Shown: positions 52,472 to 62,309 of the stretch, piece after piece
Numbering within the stretch: the stretch's first letter is position 1
How the letters are laid out: each line of letters starts with the position of its first letter
Source of the DNA: Herbiconiux ginsengi
GTDB taxonomy: Bacteria; Actinomycetota; Actinomycetes; Actinomycetales; Microbacteriaceae
Assembly: GCF_900107435.1 (NCBI RefSeq)
Contig: NZ_FNPZ01000005.1
Span: forward strand, 1-64,000
Direction: 5' to 3'
Length of the DNA: 64,000 nucleotides
Notes under the pieces: generated by a model
What the model was told of the DNA's origin: nothing
Database searches by the model: none
The model's input: the letters and a program-made list of their open reading frames with translations, nothing else
Program-made: the position numbers and the translations under genes

Positions 52472-54898
52472 ATGCGATCTGTATCCTTGAACACGCATTG
52501 GTTCGTTTCCCCGAAGCGGGGATTGTTCGATGGGATGAACCCAACCATCGCACCGCCGGTCGGGGTGACCCTGCCACATGATGCGATGGTGTCCCTCCCC
52601 CGAAGCGCTCAAGCCGCGTCAGCTGAACACAGCGGCTATTTTCCAGGCGGCGCGGTCGAGTACACGCGAGAGCTTAATCTCGACACGGAAGAAGCGGCAA
52701 ATGTTCACTATTTAGTCCTCGATGGGGTCTACCGCGACGCCATGGTTTACGTCAATGACCATTTCGCAGCACAGCGCCCTGCCGGCTACTCACGGTTCGT
52801 AGTGAACCTCGACCCATTTCTGCGACTCGGGGACTCGAATGAACTTCGAATCGAGGCACGAGCCCACCGGGATTCGAGATGGTACTCGGGACTCGGAGTC
52901 CACAGAAGCGTTCACTTACTCACAGGACCACGGATCCACATAGCGGTCGATGGAGTGCGGGTATGCACCCCTGATATTGATGACGCTGGCACCCTCGTGG
53001 AAGTGGCAACCACGATCGTCAACGAGTCGTCACACACTCAAACCACAACCTGCCATGTCGCGATCCGTAATCCTCGCGGCGAAATCATCGCAACCGACCA
53101 GGTGCCAATCACGTTGATCGCCGGTGAGTCGGGAGTTGCGAGGAAGCGAATTTGGATCGCAGCACCAGAACGCTGGAGCATTGATAGCCCCGCCCTCTAT
53201 CGAGCTGAAGTCTCGATAGGCGAAGGTCCCGAGAATGACTCCGTCTCCACCACGTTCGGTGTCAGAACTCTTCAGCTCGATTCGCGGCACGGTCTTCGAA
53301 TCAACGGCGACACGGTGAAACTGCGCGGCGCCTGCATCCATCACGACAACGGTGTCCTGGGAGCGCGCTCCATCGCACGTGCCGAAGAACGACGCATTGA
53401 GATCCTCAAATCCGCTGGCTTCAATGCCATTCGCAGCGCGCACAATCCATTGAGTCCAGACCTTCTCGACGCCTGCGACAGATTAGGCATGGTGGTACTG
53501 GACGAGGCGTTCGATATGTGGGCAGAAGCAAAATCCGCGTTCGACTACTCACTCGCCTTTCCAGAGTGGTGGGAGCGCGACATCGAATCGATGGTTGCAA
53601 AGGATTTCAACCACCCCTCCGTAGTGTTTTATTCGATCGGTAACGAGATTCCTGAAACCGGACGCACACATGGCGCTCGGCAAGGCCGACTCTTGGCGGA
53701 CAAAGTGCGGTCTCTCGATCCGTCACGCTTTACGACCAACGGCATCAACCCTCTCGTCTCAGTCGTAAAAGAGCTACCCGCACTCGCCGGCCACGGCGAC
53801 GCCAACCGTGACGTAAACGAAACGATGGCCGAAATGGGGTCCTTGATGGACGCGCTGGTCACCTCCGACTTGGTCACGGCGCGTACTGAGGAGAGCTTCG
53901 GGGCAGTTGACGCTGCTGGCTTGAATTATGGCGATAGCCGGTATGTTTCTGATGGCAGCACATTTCCACACCGCGTCATCATCGGCACCGAGACTTTCTC
54001 GACGCGCGTCCAGGATGCTTGGCCCACGATCCTGGCCAACGATCACATCGTCGGCGAGTTCACATGGACTGGATGGGACTACCTGGGCGAAGCAGGAATC
54101 GGCCGGGTCGAGTACACAAAAGAAGGTGGAGCACTGGCAGGCACGTCAGGAGCATTCCCCTGGCAACTGGCATGGTGCGGAGACATTGACATCACCGGTC
54201 ACCGGCGCCCATCGTCTTATTTCAGGGAGATCGTGTTTGGCCTGCGAGCCCAGCCATACATCGCGGTGCTGCGGCCGCGAGCCGACGGACTTCTACCCTC
54301 CGCTGGACCGTGGTCTTGGACTGACAGCATCTCTTCATGGACTTGGTCGTGCGATCCAGGAACGATAGTGTCCGTCGACGTCTATAGCGACGCCGAGACT
54401 GTGGAACTGTTTTTGAACGGAACGTCTCTAGGATCTGTTCCAGCGGGATTGGCTCACGGATTTGTTGCCAGGTTCGACGTTCCTTATGGGGTCGGAGAGC
54501 TCCGCGCCGTCGCATCTTCCGGAGGCATCGAGACGGGACGATCAATCCTGCGGTCCGCCGTCGGGGAGGTTGCCCTCGCGGTCGAAGCCGAACGGGCCGA
54601 AATCCGAGCAACTCCGGACGATCTGGCCTACGTAAATATCATCCTGGTGGATGGCAACGGCGTGCCCTGGCCCGAATCGGATCGGAAGGTTGAGGTGGTC
54701 GTGGATGGACCAGGAGAACTCATTGCCTTGGGTAGCGCCAACCCGAAGACAATCGAGTCCTACCTTGACTCATCACACACCACATTTGACGGCCGCTCTC
54801 AAGCCGTCGTGCGCCCCACAGGCGCAGGCACGATCGTCATCACTGTGAGCGCCGAAGGGCTAGCGTCGCGCAGTATCACGGTGACGTCTCATGAGTGA
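52472..54898 (+). CDS. Glycoside hydrolase family 2 beta-galactosidase-type enzyme
   Basis: 808 residues. The N-terminal sugar-binding jelly roll contains WYSGLGVHRSVHL, followed by an immunoglobulin-like domain. The TIM barrel has RSAHNPLSPDLLDACDRLGM, the acid/base Glu in SIGNEIPETGR and the nucleophile in IIGTETFSTR. C-terminal Ig-like domains (VELFLNGTSLG, DGNGVPWPESDRKV) are as in DUF4982-type members. Likely a beta-galactosidase; beta-glucuronidase is the alternative. It starts five bases after the GH3 stop and ends the operon. Confidence 0.9.
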   Translation: MRSVSLNTHWFVSPKRGLFDGMNPTIAPPVGVTLPHDAMVSLPRSAQAASAEHSGYFPGGAVEYTRELNLDTEEAANVHYLVLDGVYRDAMVYVNDHFAAQRPAGYSRFVVNLDPFLRLGDSNELRIEARAHRDSRWYSGLGVHRSVHLLTGPRIHIAVDGVRVCTPDIDDAGTLVEVATTIVNESSHTQTTTCHVAIRNPRGEIIATDQVPITLIAGESGVARKRIWIAAPERWSIDSPALYRAEVSIGEGPENDSVSTTFGVRTLQLDSRHGLRINGDTVKLRGACIHHDNGVLGARSIARAEERRIEILKSAGFNAIRSAHNPLSPDLLDACDRLGMVVLDEAFDMWAEAKSAFDYSLAFPEWWERDIESMVAKDFNHPSVVFYSIGNEIPETGRTHGARQGRLLADKVRSLDPSRFTTNGINPLVSVVKELPALAGHGDANRDVNETMAEMGSLMDALVTSDLVTARTEESFGAVDAAGLNYGDSRYVSDGSTFPHRVIIGTETFSTRVQDAWPTILANDHIVGEFTWTGWDYLGEAGIGRVEYTKEGGALAGTSGAFPWQLAWCGDIDITGHRRPSSYFREIVFGLRAQPYIAVLRPRADGLLPSAGPWSWTDSISSWTWSCDPGTIVSVDVYSDAETVELFLNGTSLGSVPAGLAHGFVARFDVPYGVGELRAVASSGGIETGRSILRSAVGEVALAVEAERAEIRATPDDLAYVNIILVDGNGVPWPESDRKVEVVVDGPGELIALGSANPKTIESYLDSSHTTFDGRSQAVVRPTGAGTIVITVSAEGLASRSITVTSHE

Positions 54899-55478
54899 TC
54901 GCGACCTCTCCATAAGCGAGTTGAACTCCACATCGGCAGTTTTGCACGGCATCCGACCCCCATGGTTCCGCAGAGTTGCATGATACTGGGTGCGGGCAGG
55001 GCCGCCTTGAGGTCTGCCGGACTGTGAAGGGATGGAGTTTCACGCGAGTCTGAAAATGGGCATCTGGAGAAAGTCTCGGAGACGCATCACGTCGAGAGCC
55101 GGCTGGGTGTCGGGCGGAGCCGAGCTGGCATGCTCCCAACAGAAACGAACCTCCCGGATCTTGAGTCGACTAGTTTGAGCAGACCGATCCCCCGGCCGAC
55201 TCAGCACCGTCACCGTCTACCGGCATCTGACGCGACCATCTCTCTCCAACTGCTCGCGAGACCAAGATTCGGCGAAGGCCAAATAATCAGGATTGCCTGA
55301 ACGGTGGTCGCGCAGAACCAGGTTTCGTTGCCCCCTGTGTAACTACCATTACTCGCGCTAGCCGCCAAAACACGACGCGGCCTGGCTACTTGTCGAGGTC
55401 GACCGGATAGTCATGAGAGGAACCTCGAGTGTCCTGGCCGAAGACCACAAACACCCAACTCAAAGGTGAGCCGCGACG
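54899..55478. other. Intergenic region with no recognisable gene
   Basis: About 580 bp downstream of GH2. No open frame here has a recognisable domain, and I see neither IS ends nor a clear terminator. Confidence 0.5.
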
Positions 55479-56216
55479 TCAGCCGAGAGCCGTCTCCCCG
55501 ATGCCCCGAGGCGCTCCTGACAGGCTCCTACCGGAGCGTCGTCCGCGAATGGTGGCGACACCCACACAAATTACCCAGAGCAACCACGGGAAAACGGCAA
55601 GCATGGCGTTGCCGAATCCGCCCGACGCGAAAAAGCTGTCCGGAGATGTTCCAGTGAATCCCATCGGCGCCCAGGCCAGGTTAGACAGCGACGTGAGGAC
55701 AGCGAGCGTTCCCGTCCAGCGCGGAACGACGCCGGATGCAAATGTGAGCAACGCCCCGGTACCGGACACCAGAGCGAGCAGCACCGCGCCCGCAGATCCG
55801 AACAATATCGCATGGCCCTCGATCAATGCACGAATGGCAGACGGATCGGGTTCGAGGCCGATTACGTCCAGCGCGGCCCCACCATCCATCGCATCTCCGA
55901 CGAGAGTTACCGAGACGAACGCGATGCCAGCGCCAAAGAAGATGTCGGCGATCCACTGCAACTCCGGCCGCGCCGTAGTGACCAGCTGACGGAAGCACGC
56001 CAAGAAAACAATGAGGGAGGCCATCAGGAATGTGTCCGCGAAGATGACGAGAAAGATCGGCCCGCTGGTCTCCTGTACATGGGAGACCAGCGCCTCCGAA
56101 TCGTCAAGGTCCGGGCGGCGTCCGGTCGTGAGCTTTGCAGCCACCTCGATGGTCAAGAATAGCGCGACCGCGAGCGCCGACAAACCCATCCAGCGCCGTA
56201 CGCCTGGAGTTCTCAT
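55479..56216 (-). CDS. Six-helix membrane protein of unknown function
   Basis: 245 residues with about six to seven hydrophobic segments (LSALAVALFLTIEVAAKL, FLVIFADTFLMASLIVFLAC, GSAGAVLLALVSGTGALL). It has features of DUF4386-like integral membrane proteins, but I am not certain of the family. It is 16 bp downstream of the flavin monooxygenase, in one operon with it. Confidence 0.6.
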   Translation of the reverse strand: MRTPGVRRWMGLSALAVALFLTIEVAAKLTTGRRPDLDDSEALVSHVQETSGPIFLVIFADTFLMASLIVFLACFRQLVTTARPELQWIADIFFGAGIAFVSVTLVGDAMDGGAALDVIGLEPDPSAIRALIEGHAILFGSAGAVLLALVSGTGALLTFASGVVPRWTGTLAVLTSLSNLAWAPMGFTGTSPDSFFASGGFGNAMLAVFPWLLWVICVGVATIRGRRSGRSLSGAPRGIGETALG

Positions 56217-56231
56217 GCTGCCCTGCTCAGT

Positions 56232-57407
56232 TCAGGCTGCAGGAGCCATCGTCGAATCTTCGAGTTCGATACGTCGCTTCTTCCCCTGCTTTCGCATTAC
56301 CGAGCGACGAACCCGCGCCAGTGCGACGTTCGAGGGTACGAACACCTGGCTCTTAATTTGAGCCGCGAATTGGTGCTTCTTTATGAAGGGGCGCAGCCCC
56401 TCCTCCCATTCGGTCAACGCAGCATTAATCGATTCCGGATGCTTTTCGAGAGCAGCACCGAGCGCGTCGGCTCCCAGGAGTCCAGCGGTCGCACCCATAC
56501 CGGAGTACAGCGTGAGGCACCACGCCGAATCGCCCACAAGCACGACCCGGTTGTCGTGCCAGGTGTCCATCTTCACCTGATGAACGGAGTCGAACAGAAA
56601 GTCCGGTGCGTTCTCGAGTTCCTCGAGAACATGACCGATCGCACCGTCGCCGTCCACCCCGGCGTACCGCTCGCGGAGGGTCTCGATTGGAGGGCGGTCG
56701 AACTCCGCGTTCTCGTTCTTCGTGCGGTAGGTCAGCAGTGCAGTCGGTGGCCGGTCGCCGAACGGGAACACCCACAGCGAACGCCCCGGTTCAGCCAGCA
56801 CGATACCGTCGCGGTCGGCAAGATTCGGCACCTGCTCGTTCAGAGCGAATGCACAGACGATGGCGTTGAACGGTCTCATGTATTTCTCGTTTGGCCCGAA
56901 TGCTTGCTCCCTGACCGAGGAACGCAGACCGTCTGCACCGATGACGAGGTCGAACGATTCCTCTCTTACCTCGCCTGTCGCCAAGTCTCGTAGCGCGACC
57001 CGCGCATAGTCTGGGAGCGAGTTAATCGCCTCCGGTGAGGTTGCGAAGCGAACCGCGATTACATCCCGCACCCGATCCCACAAAGCTGCCTCGATGTCTC
57101 CTCGCAGTACTCCACGCGGCTCTCCAGGCTGGTCGAGGAACCCGACGCTGCGCATCCGGCCGCCGTCGGAGCCAACCTCCCAGGTTCGGCTCCCGACGGG
57201 GTTCTCACGCGTGATCGAGTCGAGCACTCCGAGCCGTTCCGCCGCTTCCCGACCCTCAGCGAAGAGTCCGATGAAGTAGCCTCCTGCGCGACGCGCCGGT
57301 GCCCGCTCGACGATCAGCGGCTCCCAGCCGATGCCGTGCAACCGGACGGCCGCGGCCATGCCAGCGATGCCGAGACCGACCACGAGAACCTTCTTTTTCG
57401 CACTCAT
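56232..57407 (-). CDS. FAD-dependent aromatic-type monooxygenase
   Basis: 391 residues of the PHBH/TetX class A fold. GxGxxG in VVGLGIAGMAAAVRLHGIGW, the DG motif in VIGADGLRSSVREQ, and the GD motif in VVLVGDSAWCLTLYSGMGA. It would hydroxylate an aromatic or enone substrate, or inactivate an antibiotic. It is divergent from the TetR at 57509, a pairing common for inducible detoxification. The substrate is not evident. Confidence 0.88.
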   Translation of the reverse strand: MSAKKKVLVVGLGIAGMAAAVRLHGIGWEPLIVERAPARRAGGYFIGLFAEGREAAERLGVLDSITRENPVGSRTWEVGSDGGRMRSVGFLDQPGEPRGVLRGDIEAALWDRVRDVIAVRFATSPEAINSLPDYARVALRDLATGEVREESFDLVIGADGLRSSVREQAFGPNEKYMRPFNAIVCAFALNEQVPNLADRDGIVLAEPGRSLWVFPFGDRPPTALLTYRTKNENAEFDRPPIETLRERYAGVDGDGAIGHVLEELENAPDFLFDSVHQVKMDTWHDNRVVLVGDSAWCLTLYSGMGATAGLLGADALGAALEKHPESINAALTEWEEGLRPFIKKHQFAAQIKSQVFVPSNVALARVRRSVMRKQGKKRRIELEDSTMAPAA

Positions 57408-57426
57408 CCAGTTTCCCCTTCTCTGT

Positions 57427-57456
57427 TTACGACGTCTTGTCGCAAAGATTACGACG
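57427..57456. promoter_or_regulatory. Direct repeats TTACGACG 22 bp apart, probable TetR operators
   Basis: TTACGACG occurs at 57427-57434 and 57449-57456, each followed by a TCG-containing half (TCTTGTCG, GGTCGT) that makes it partly palindromic. The 22-bp spacing puts both on the same DNA face. They lie in the 101-bp divergent region between the monooxygenase and TetR genes. Confidence 0.55.
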
Positions 57457-57508
57457 GGTCGTCCTATAAAAGATGGGAGATTGCTGGAAGCTGGTGAATA
57501 CTGGGGGC

Positions 57509-58114
57509 ATGCCGAAAATTATGGCTGGGAATCTTGCCGACCACCGCCAGCTGGTGCGGGGCTCGCTGCTCGATGCGTTAGACGAACTGTTGGATGAGCG
57601 GGAGTACGACCGCATCACCCTTACTGATGTGGCCGCACGAGCCGGCGTGGCCCGCAATACTATCTACAACTACGCGCCCGACAAGGCGTCCCTCTTGTTA
57701 GCCGCGGTTCGACGCTCGACCGACCAGATTGAGCAGCAAGTTGAAGCCCTCGCCCAGGCTTGTCATCTTTCCGCAGCGGAACGACTCACCAATGTGATCG
57801 CCTTTCTGCTCACCTCGTTCACCAAAGGCACGCACCGAGTGTTCGTGCTGCAGGCACAGGTGGGGTCCCTCGAGGTCAAAGATCAGGCAATCGCGGTCGA
57901 CTCGATCAACGCAGTACAGTCGCACATCACGCTCGTGCTCGAGCAGGGCGTTCGTACCGGAGAATTCCGCGCCAGCTCGAGCGCCAGCCTCGAGCTGGCA
58001 TTCATCAGCGGGGTGATGGCCGCTGCGGTGCGGCAGATGGCACTGGACCCCGCCCGCACGGCTCAGGCCGTCTCGGAGGCGACTGCCTTCATTCTCCGAG
58101 CGGTACAGACCTGA
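57509..58114 (+). CDS. TetR-family transcriptional regulator
   Basis: 201 residues. HTH is ITLTDVAARAGVARNTIYNY. ATG 57509 is behind a GGGGG stretch; the frame is open to 57473. It is divergent from the monooxygenase-membrane protein operon and probably represses it through the TTACGACG repeats. Confidence 0.88.
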   Translation: MPKIMAGNLADHRQLVRGSLLDALDELLDEREYDRITLTDVAARAGVARNTIYNYAPDKASLLLAAVRRSTDQIEQQVEALAQACHLSAAERLTNVIAFLLTSFTKGTHRVFVLQAQVGSLEVKDQAIAVDSINAVQSHITLVLEQGVRTGEFRASSSASLELAFISGVMAAAVRQMALDPARTAQAVSEATAFILRAVQT

Positions 58115-59425
58115 TTACCCATCCCGAGGCCGCCCAGCAGAAAACCACTACGGATTCAATTGGCCACGGAATCGATCGCAGCGCGGGCTCACCGCTCACG
58201 TCCGCCGAGAACCGCACTTTGAGCGGTTCGATGTATTCAGGTGTGCGATAGTACGGAAGATTGTGACAGCAAGGGCCTCGGCGTGCGGGACCCACGGCGT
58301 GTCCAATCGCCAAAGGTGTCGCGACGCTGTCCGCAGCGACGATCGAGGCAAGACCCAAACACGGAGACCGTCAGTGTCGCGCACAGAGACGCCCTGCGTG
58401 TGGCGCTGCTCGATTCAGCGTCGACAACCCTAGACAGTCCGCTCGGGTGTCGAATGACTCGACTTGGCTTACATGTCACTTCGACTCCCAATCGAACTGG
58501 CTGGATCAGTAACTCGAATGCAACGACGATGAGGTTTGCACGGGATCCACGGGTCCGCCGGCATTTGACATTCACCCCATCCCGAAGATCCGCCCACAGG
58601 TCTCGCGATGTCGAGCATGCAGAAGCCGTCCGCGGCCTCGCCGAGCTTGGGGGAACCCAAGTTGTGCCGCCTAGGCAGTCAACCTGGCGGGCCTGTGCAG
58701 GTGTCTCCGACTAGCCCGCACATAAGGTCGCCAACGGTTCGGCGGCTAGAGAATGTGTGCAGAGCAGTCGCAGCGTCGACTGTAAGCCCACCGGACGCGC
58801 CGTGGCATTCTCCAAAATCTTCCGACAAGGACCTGTTGTTGCAACCGCGTCTACCCGACCGTGCAGGGTTCACCCGGTCGCATCACCGGTGTCGGTCTAG
58901 TGACAACTTTCCGAGTGGAGGAAGAGTCCACCCGCTCAGTCAAATCTATTGGGTTGCCGTCGGGCGGTGCTTGTTGTTTCGAACCACAAAAGGTAAGAGA
59001 TCTCCGCGACGACCGTGGGCATCAAGACCACCAGCGGGAGCACGTATTCCGCCGACGCCATGCACGGCTGGCCCACGAAGAGGATGCCTAGCGCGCCACT
59101 TTCAGTGAGCACGAAAATGCCAAGCCCACGGCAATCCTGAACAACGGGGCGAGAAGGTGCACGCCGGGGAGTTCAACATGATTCTTCGACAGAAAGTCTC
59201 CCTCATCCTGCTTGGGCACGGTGTTGCGGGCACCGTCGTCAAGGTCGGTGCTGCCCTTGGTCGTCTCTATCGAGAAGATTAGCGAGACAAGCAGTCTCGC
59301 TAATGACATAATTGAAGTGCGGGCCCACCCATCGCTGCCGACGAGACATCGGCCTGCATCGAGGAGTGTGTCCGAAATCCAATTTCCACGGGCCGCTTCA
59401 GCGGCTCTCCAGTTAGGAGCTGACA
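58115..59425. other. 1.3-kb stretch without an intact gene
   Basis: Several open frames are present but none has a recognisable domain. The only coding-like signal is on the minus strand at 58936-59140, given separately. No IS ends, tRNA or repeats were seen. The stretch separates the TetR-monooxygenase unit from the SDR unit. Confidence 0.5.
58936..59140 (-). pseudogene. C-terminal scrap of a membrane protein
   Basis: GIFVLTESGALGILFVGQPC and MASAEYVLPLVVLMPTVVAE followed by ISYLLWFETTS looks like the last two transmembrane segments of a DUF4386-like protein. It ends at the TGA at 58936-58938. Upstream the frame is broken. Family assignment is tentative. Confidence 0.35.
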
Positions 59426-60325
59426 ATGAGTGATCGTCTGACGGGCAGAGTTGCCCTCGTAACAGGCAGCGGCAACGGAATCGGGAAGCAACTCGCCCTG
59501 AGCTTGGCAGCGCAAGGCGCAAGTGTCGTGGTCAACGACCTTGGTACCGATGTCGGAGGCCAGGGCCGCAGCTCCGCGGCTGCCGACCTCACTGTCGCCG
59601 AAATCGTCGCAGCGGGAGGATCGGCCGTTGCGAACTATGATTCGGTCGCCGAATCCGAGGGTTGCGACAGCGCGGTCTCAACCGCTGTCGCGGAGTTCGG
59701 CTCCTGCGACATCGTCGTCGCCAACGCCGGTGCGCTACTGCAAAACACCCTGGCCGGCCTGCAGGCCACAGATGATGCCTGGCTACAACTGCTCAAGCTC
59801 TACGTCGGCCAGAAATTCTTCCTGGCCCGTGCTGCCGTGCCCGCGATGGCCGAACGAGGCTGGGGGCGGATGCTGTTCGCGACTTCCGAGATCGCTCGCG
59901 GAACGCAAGCGAACCCCCTCGGCGCGATCGCAATGAGCGGTGGCATCGGCCTCTGTCATGACCTGGCGAATCAGTACAAGGGTTCCGGTCTGACCTTCAA
60001 CTGCTACGCGCCTGCAGCAGGCACACGCACGTTCGACGCGTACAAGAGTCACATGGATGACGCCCTTCGCGCCCAGGGCGTTCCTGAGGACCAGTTCAGC
60101 GCGTTCTACCTGCCGCCGGCTGAGTTCATCGCCCCTATGCTCACTTGGCTGTGCACTGACGCCGCCTCCGACGTCACCGGCCAAGTATTCAGCGTTAAAG
60201 GTTCCGAGGTCACGCGCTGGACTGGCACAGAGGACGGGCCAAGCATTACCAAGAACGGCGACCTTCGCTCCCTGTGGACTCTGGACGAGCTCGATGCCAA
60301 GGTTCCGTCACACCTCCTCGCCTAG
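59426..60325 (+). CDS. Short-chain dehydrogenase/reductase lacking the Tyr and Lys of the active site
   Basis: 299 residues. TGSGNGIGK binds the dinucleotide, VVVNDLG and ANAGAL follow, and Ser154 (ATSEIARG) is in place. The Tyr and Lys positions read G166 and M170 (PLGAIAMSGG). It is the paralogue of 7590-8492 (RLTG...ALVTG, SLAAQGA), and both lost the same two residues. ATG 59426 has AGGAG upstream. A TetR gene follows after a pair of hairpins. Confidence 0.85.
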   Translation: MSDRLTGRVALVTGSGNGIGKQLALSLAAQGASVVVNDLGTDVGGQGRSSAAADLTVAEIVAAGGSAVANYDSVAESEGCDSAVSTAVAEFGSCDIVVANAGALLQNTLAGLQATDDAWLQLLKLYVGQKFFLARAAVPAMAERGWGRMLFATSEIARGTQANPLGAIAMSGGIGLCHDLANQYKGSGLTFNCYAPAAGTRTFDAYKSHMDDALRAQGVPEDQFSAFYLPPAEFIAPMLTWLCTDAASDVTGQVFSVKGSEVTRWTGTEDGPSITKNGDLRSLWTLDELDAKVPSHLLA

Positions 60326-60378
60326 CCCGGCGCACCTTCGGCACGCCGGGCGGGAGGCGGGTTCACTCGCGTCCCGCC
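60326..60378 (+). terminator. Two adjoining GC-rich hairpins after the SDR stop
   Basis: CCCGGCG/CGCCGGG (60326-60332 and 60344-60350) begins at the base after the SDR stop. GGCGGGA/TCCCGCC (60349-60355 and 60372-60378) overlaps it by two bases, so only one can be fully formed at a time. No T-run follows. Confidence 0.45.
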
Positions 60379-60425
60379 GGTGGCCGCCCGCGCCGTGAGG
60401 GCCGAAACTGCGAGATGATGGACCG

Positions 60426-61019
60426 GTGTCTGCACGAGGTCCTGGAGCCCAGCGCTCCGAACGCGCGCGGAACGCGATCATGAAGGCCACGCGCGGCGAA
60501 CTCGCTGCGGAAGGCTACGACCGCCTCTCGATCGACCGCATCGCCGCGGCTGCCGGAGTCGGAAAACAGACCATCTACCGCTGGTACTCGTCGAAGAGCG
60601 CGCTAATAGCGGAGTGCATCCTGCGCGGGGACGTCCTCCCACTGGGATTCGTCGTACCTCAGACGCAGGATTGCCGTGCGGATATCGCGCAGTGGATCGA
60701 CGAATTTGCCACGGAGAGCCGATCGCCCCTGTCCGCCGCCTTGACTAGGGCCGGCGTCGCAGCCGCCGCCGAACATCCCGAGGTCGCGGCCCGCTATGCG
60801 GACGTGACCCGCGCGACTGAGTCAGCCCTGATCGCGCGGCTGGATTTGGGGGTCGCCGCCGGCCAAATCTCCGACGCGATGTCGACCGCGACCATGACCG
60901 AAATGATCCTCGGCGCCTTGCTGTACCGCGTACTCAACCGGCAGGAGATCACCGAACAGTACTCAGAGCAGTTGCTGGAACCGTTCTTCATAACTGCTGT
61001 ACGAGTGTCGCGCGACTAG
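60426..61019 (+). CDS. TetR-family transcriptional regulator
   Basis: 197 residues from GTG 60426. HTH is LSIDRIAAAAGVGKQTIYRWYSSK, with a C-terminal TetR_C_11-like region. It lies 100 bp after the SDR and is convergent with the P450-associated alcohol dehydrogenase. It may regulate the SDR or the P450 set. Confidence 0.88.
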   Translation: MSARGPGAQRSERARNAIMKATRGELAAEGYDRLSIDRIAAAAGVGKQTIYRWYSSKSALIAECILRGDVLPLGFVVPQTQDCRADIAQWIDEFATESRSPLSAALTRAGVAAAAEHPEVAARYADVTRATESALIARLDLGVAAGQISDAMSTATMTEMILGALLYRVLNRQEITEQYSEQLLEPFFITAVRVSRD

Positions 61020-61050
61020 CAACTCACCCGCAGGCGTTGTCGCTGAGCGC

Positions 61051-62094
61051 TCAGCTCTCAAGGCTGGGGTCGATTAGGATCTTCACCGCCCCGCCGGAAG
61101 CGAGCTGGGCCAACGCATCCTGAAGTCCGCCCAGTCCTACGGTCTTGTCGATGAGGGGCGCCGTCTGCAATCGACCGCTGATCATCAGCTCGATAGTGAC
61201 GTAGAATTCCGGGTTGAGGTGCGCCAACGATGCCATGAGGCTGACCTCGCGCCCCAGCCAGATCCCGGGATTGATGGTCACGGGTTTGAGTGGAGTGCTA
61301 ACTAGCACCACAGTGCCGCCCGAGCGGGAGAGTAGAGGTCCAGCCTCGAGGGTGGCTGCCAATCCAGCACAGTCCACGACTAGGTCCGCGCCGAGACCGT
61401 TCGAGAACGCTCCCACCGCCGACTCCGCGTCATCCGGATGCACCGAGCCGTCAGCGCCAAGCGCGTCTCCTAAGGCTCGACGGCTGTCCACCGGCTCGAC
61501 GAGCAATACCTTCGCGCCGCTGAGCTTCAGAAACTGCACGGCGAACAGCCCGACCGGTCCGCCACCGAGTACCACGGCGACGTCTCCGAGGCCGACGGGC
61601 TTCCTTCGCACACCATGAAGTGCTACCGTGGCCGGTTCTACCATCGCAGCCTGTTCATCGGTGAGTTCGTCCGGGATCCGCATGACCTTCTCGGCCGGGA
61701 TCTGAATCCTCTTGGCGTAAGCGCCGTGCGGAGGTTGATGCGGGTGCGTACCCATTGAGAGCAGGTGAGCGCGCTCACATCGTCCTCCGTGGCCCGCGAC
61801 GCAGGTGTCGCATTCCTGGCACGCCTTTGGGGTGCAGTTCAGAACCCGGTCCCCCGCCTTCAACAACGTAACGTTTTTGCCCACCGAGATGATCCTGCCT
61901 GCCCACTCGTGACCCGAGAGATACGGCGTGTAAGGCTTACCGTCCTTAAACGCGGCCACGTCGGAGCCGCAGACTCCCACGCGAGAGATCTCGACGACCA
62001 CAGTGCCCTCGTCGGCCTGCTCGGGAAACGGCGCATCGATCACCTGGTAGCGAGCATCGCCACCGACGAGCACTGCTTTTTGCGAATATGTCAT
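61051..62094 (-). CDS. Zinc-dependent alcohol dehydrogenase (butanediol/threonine dehydrogenase type)
   Basis: 347 residues. Catalytic zinc ligands are Cys42 (VGVCGSD) and His62-Glu63 (SGHEWAG). The structural zinc site is complete (Cys92, 95, 98, 106 in CQECDTCVAGHGGRC). VVLGGGPVGLFAVQFLKLSG binds NAD(P). I choose ATG 62094; ATG 62109 overlaps the ferredoxin end. As the last gene after P450, reductase and ferredoxin, it would oxidise the alcohol the P450 makes (inference). Confidence 0.88.
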   Translation of the reverse strand: MTYSQKAVLVGGDARYQVIDAPFPEQADEGTVVVEISRVGVCGSDVAAFKDGKPYTPYLSGHEWAGRIISVGKNVTLLKAGDRVLNCTPKACQECDTCVAGHGGRCERAHLLSMGTHPHQPPHGAYAKRIQIPAEKVMRIPDELTDEQAAMVEPATVALHGVRRKPVGLGDVAVVLGGGPVGLFAVQFLKLSGAKVLLVEPVDSRRALGDALGADGSVHPDDAESAVGAFSNGLGADLVVDCAGLAATLEAGPLLSRSGGTVVLVSTPLKPVTINPGIWLGREVSLMASLAHLNPEFYVTIELMISGRLQTAPLIDKTVGLGGLQDALAQLASGGAVKILIDPSLES

Positions 62095-62098
62095 GGCT

Positions 62099-62305
62099 TT
62101 AGCTTTCATCGTTGATGATGGTGATGACCCGAGCCGGGCACACCGCGGCACCCTCCCGGGCTTGCCGGCGCGATTCGACGCCTTGTGGATCATGGTCAAG
62201 GACGACCACCACACCATCCTCGTCCCGCTGGTCGTAGACGTCGGGGCCGGCCATGACGCAGCTCCCCGCTGAAATACATCTACTTTCGTCGATCTGTATC
62301 TGCAT
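62099..62305 (-). CDS. [3Fe-4S] ferredoxin
   Basis: 68 residues. Cys10 and Cys16 (CISAGSC) plus Cys56-Pro (VCPARV) give three ligands, the pattern of P450-partner 3Fe-4S ferredoxins. The acidic middle (DQRDEDG) suits docking to P450. It is 4 bp after the reductase gene and just before the alcohol dehydrogenase gene. Confidence 0.92.
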   Translation of the reverse strand: MQIQIDESRCISAGSCVMAGPDVYDQRDEDGVVVVLDHDPQGVESRRQAREGAAVCPARVITIINDES

Positions 62306-62309
62306 GTTC

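Noticed and set aside
58241-59108. Several open frames in the 1.3-kb gap as novel genes
   Set aside because: No domain, no ribosome site and no overlap with conserved motifs; high-GC DNA produces such frames by chance.
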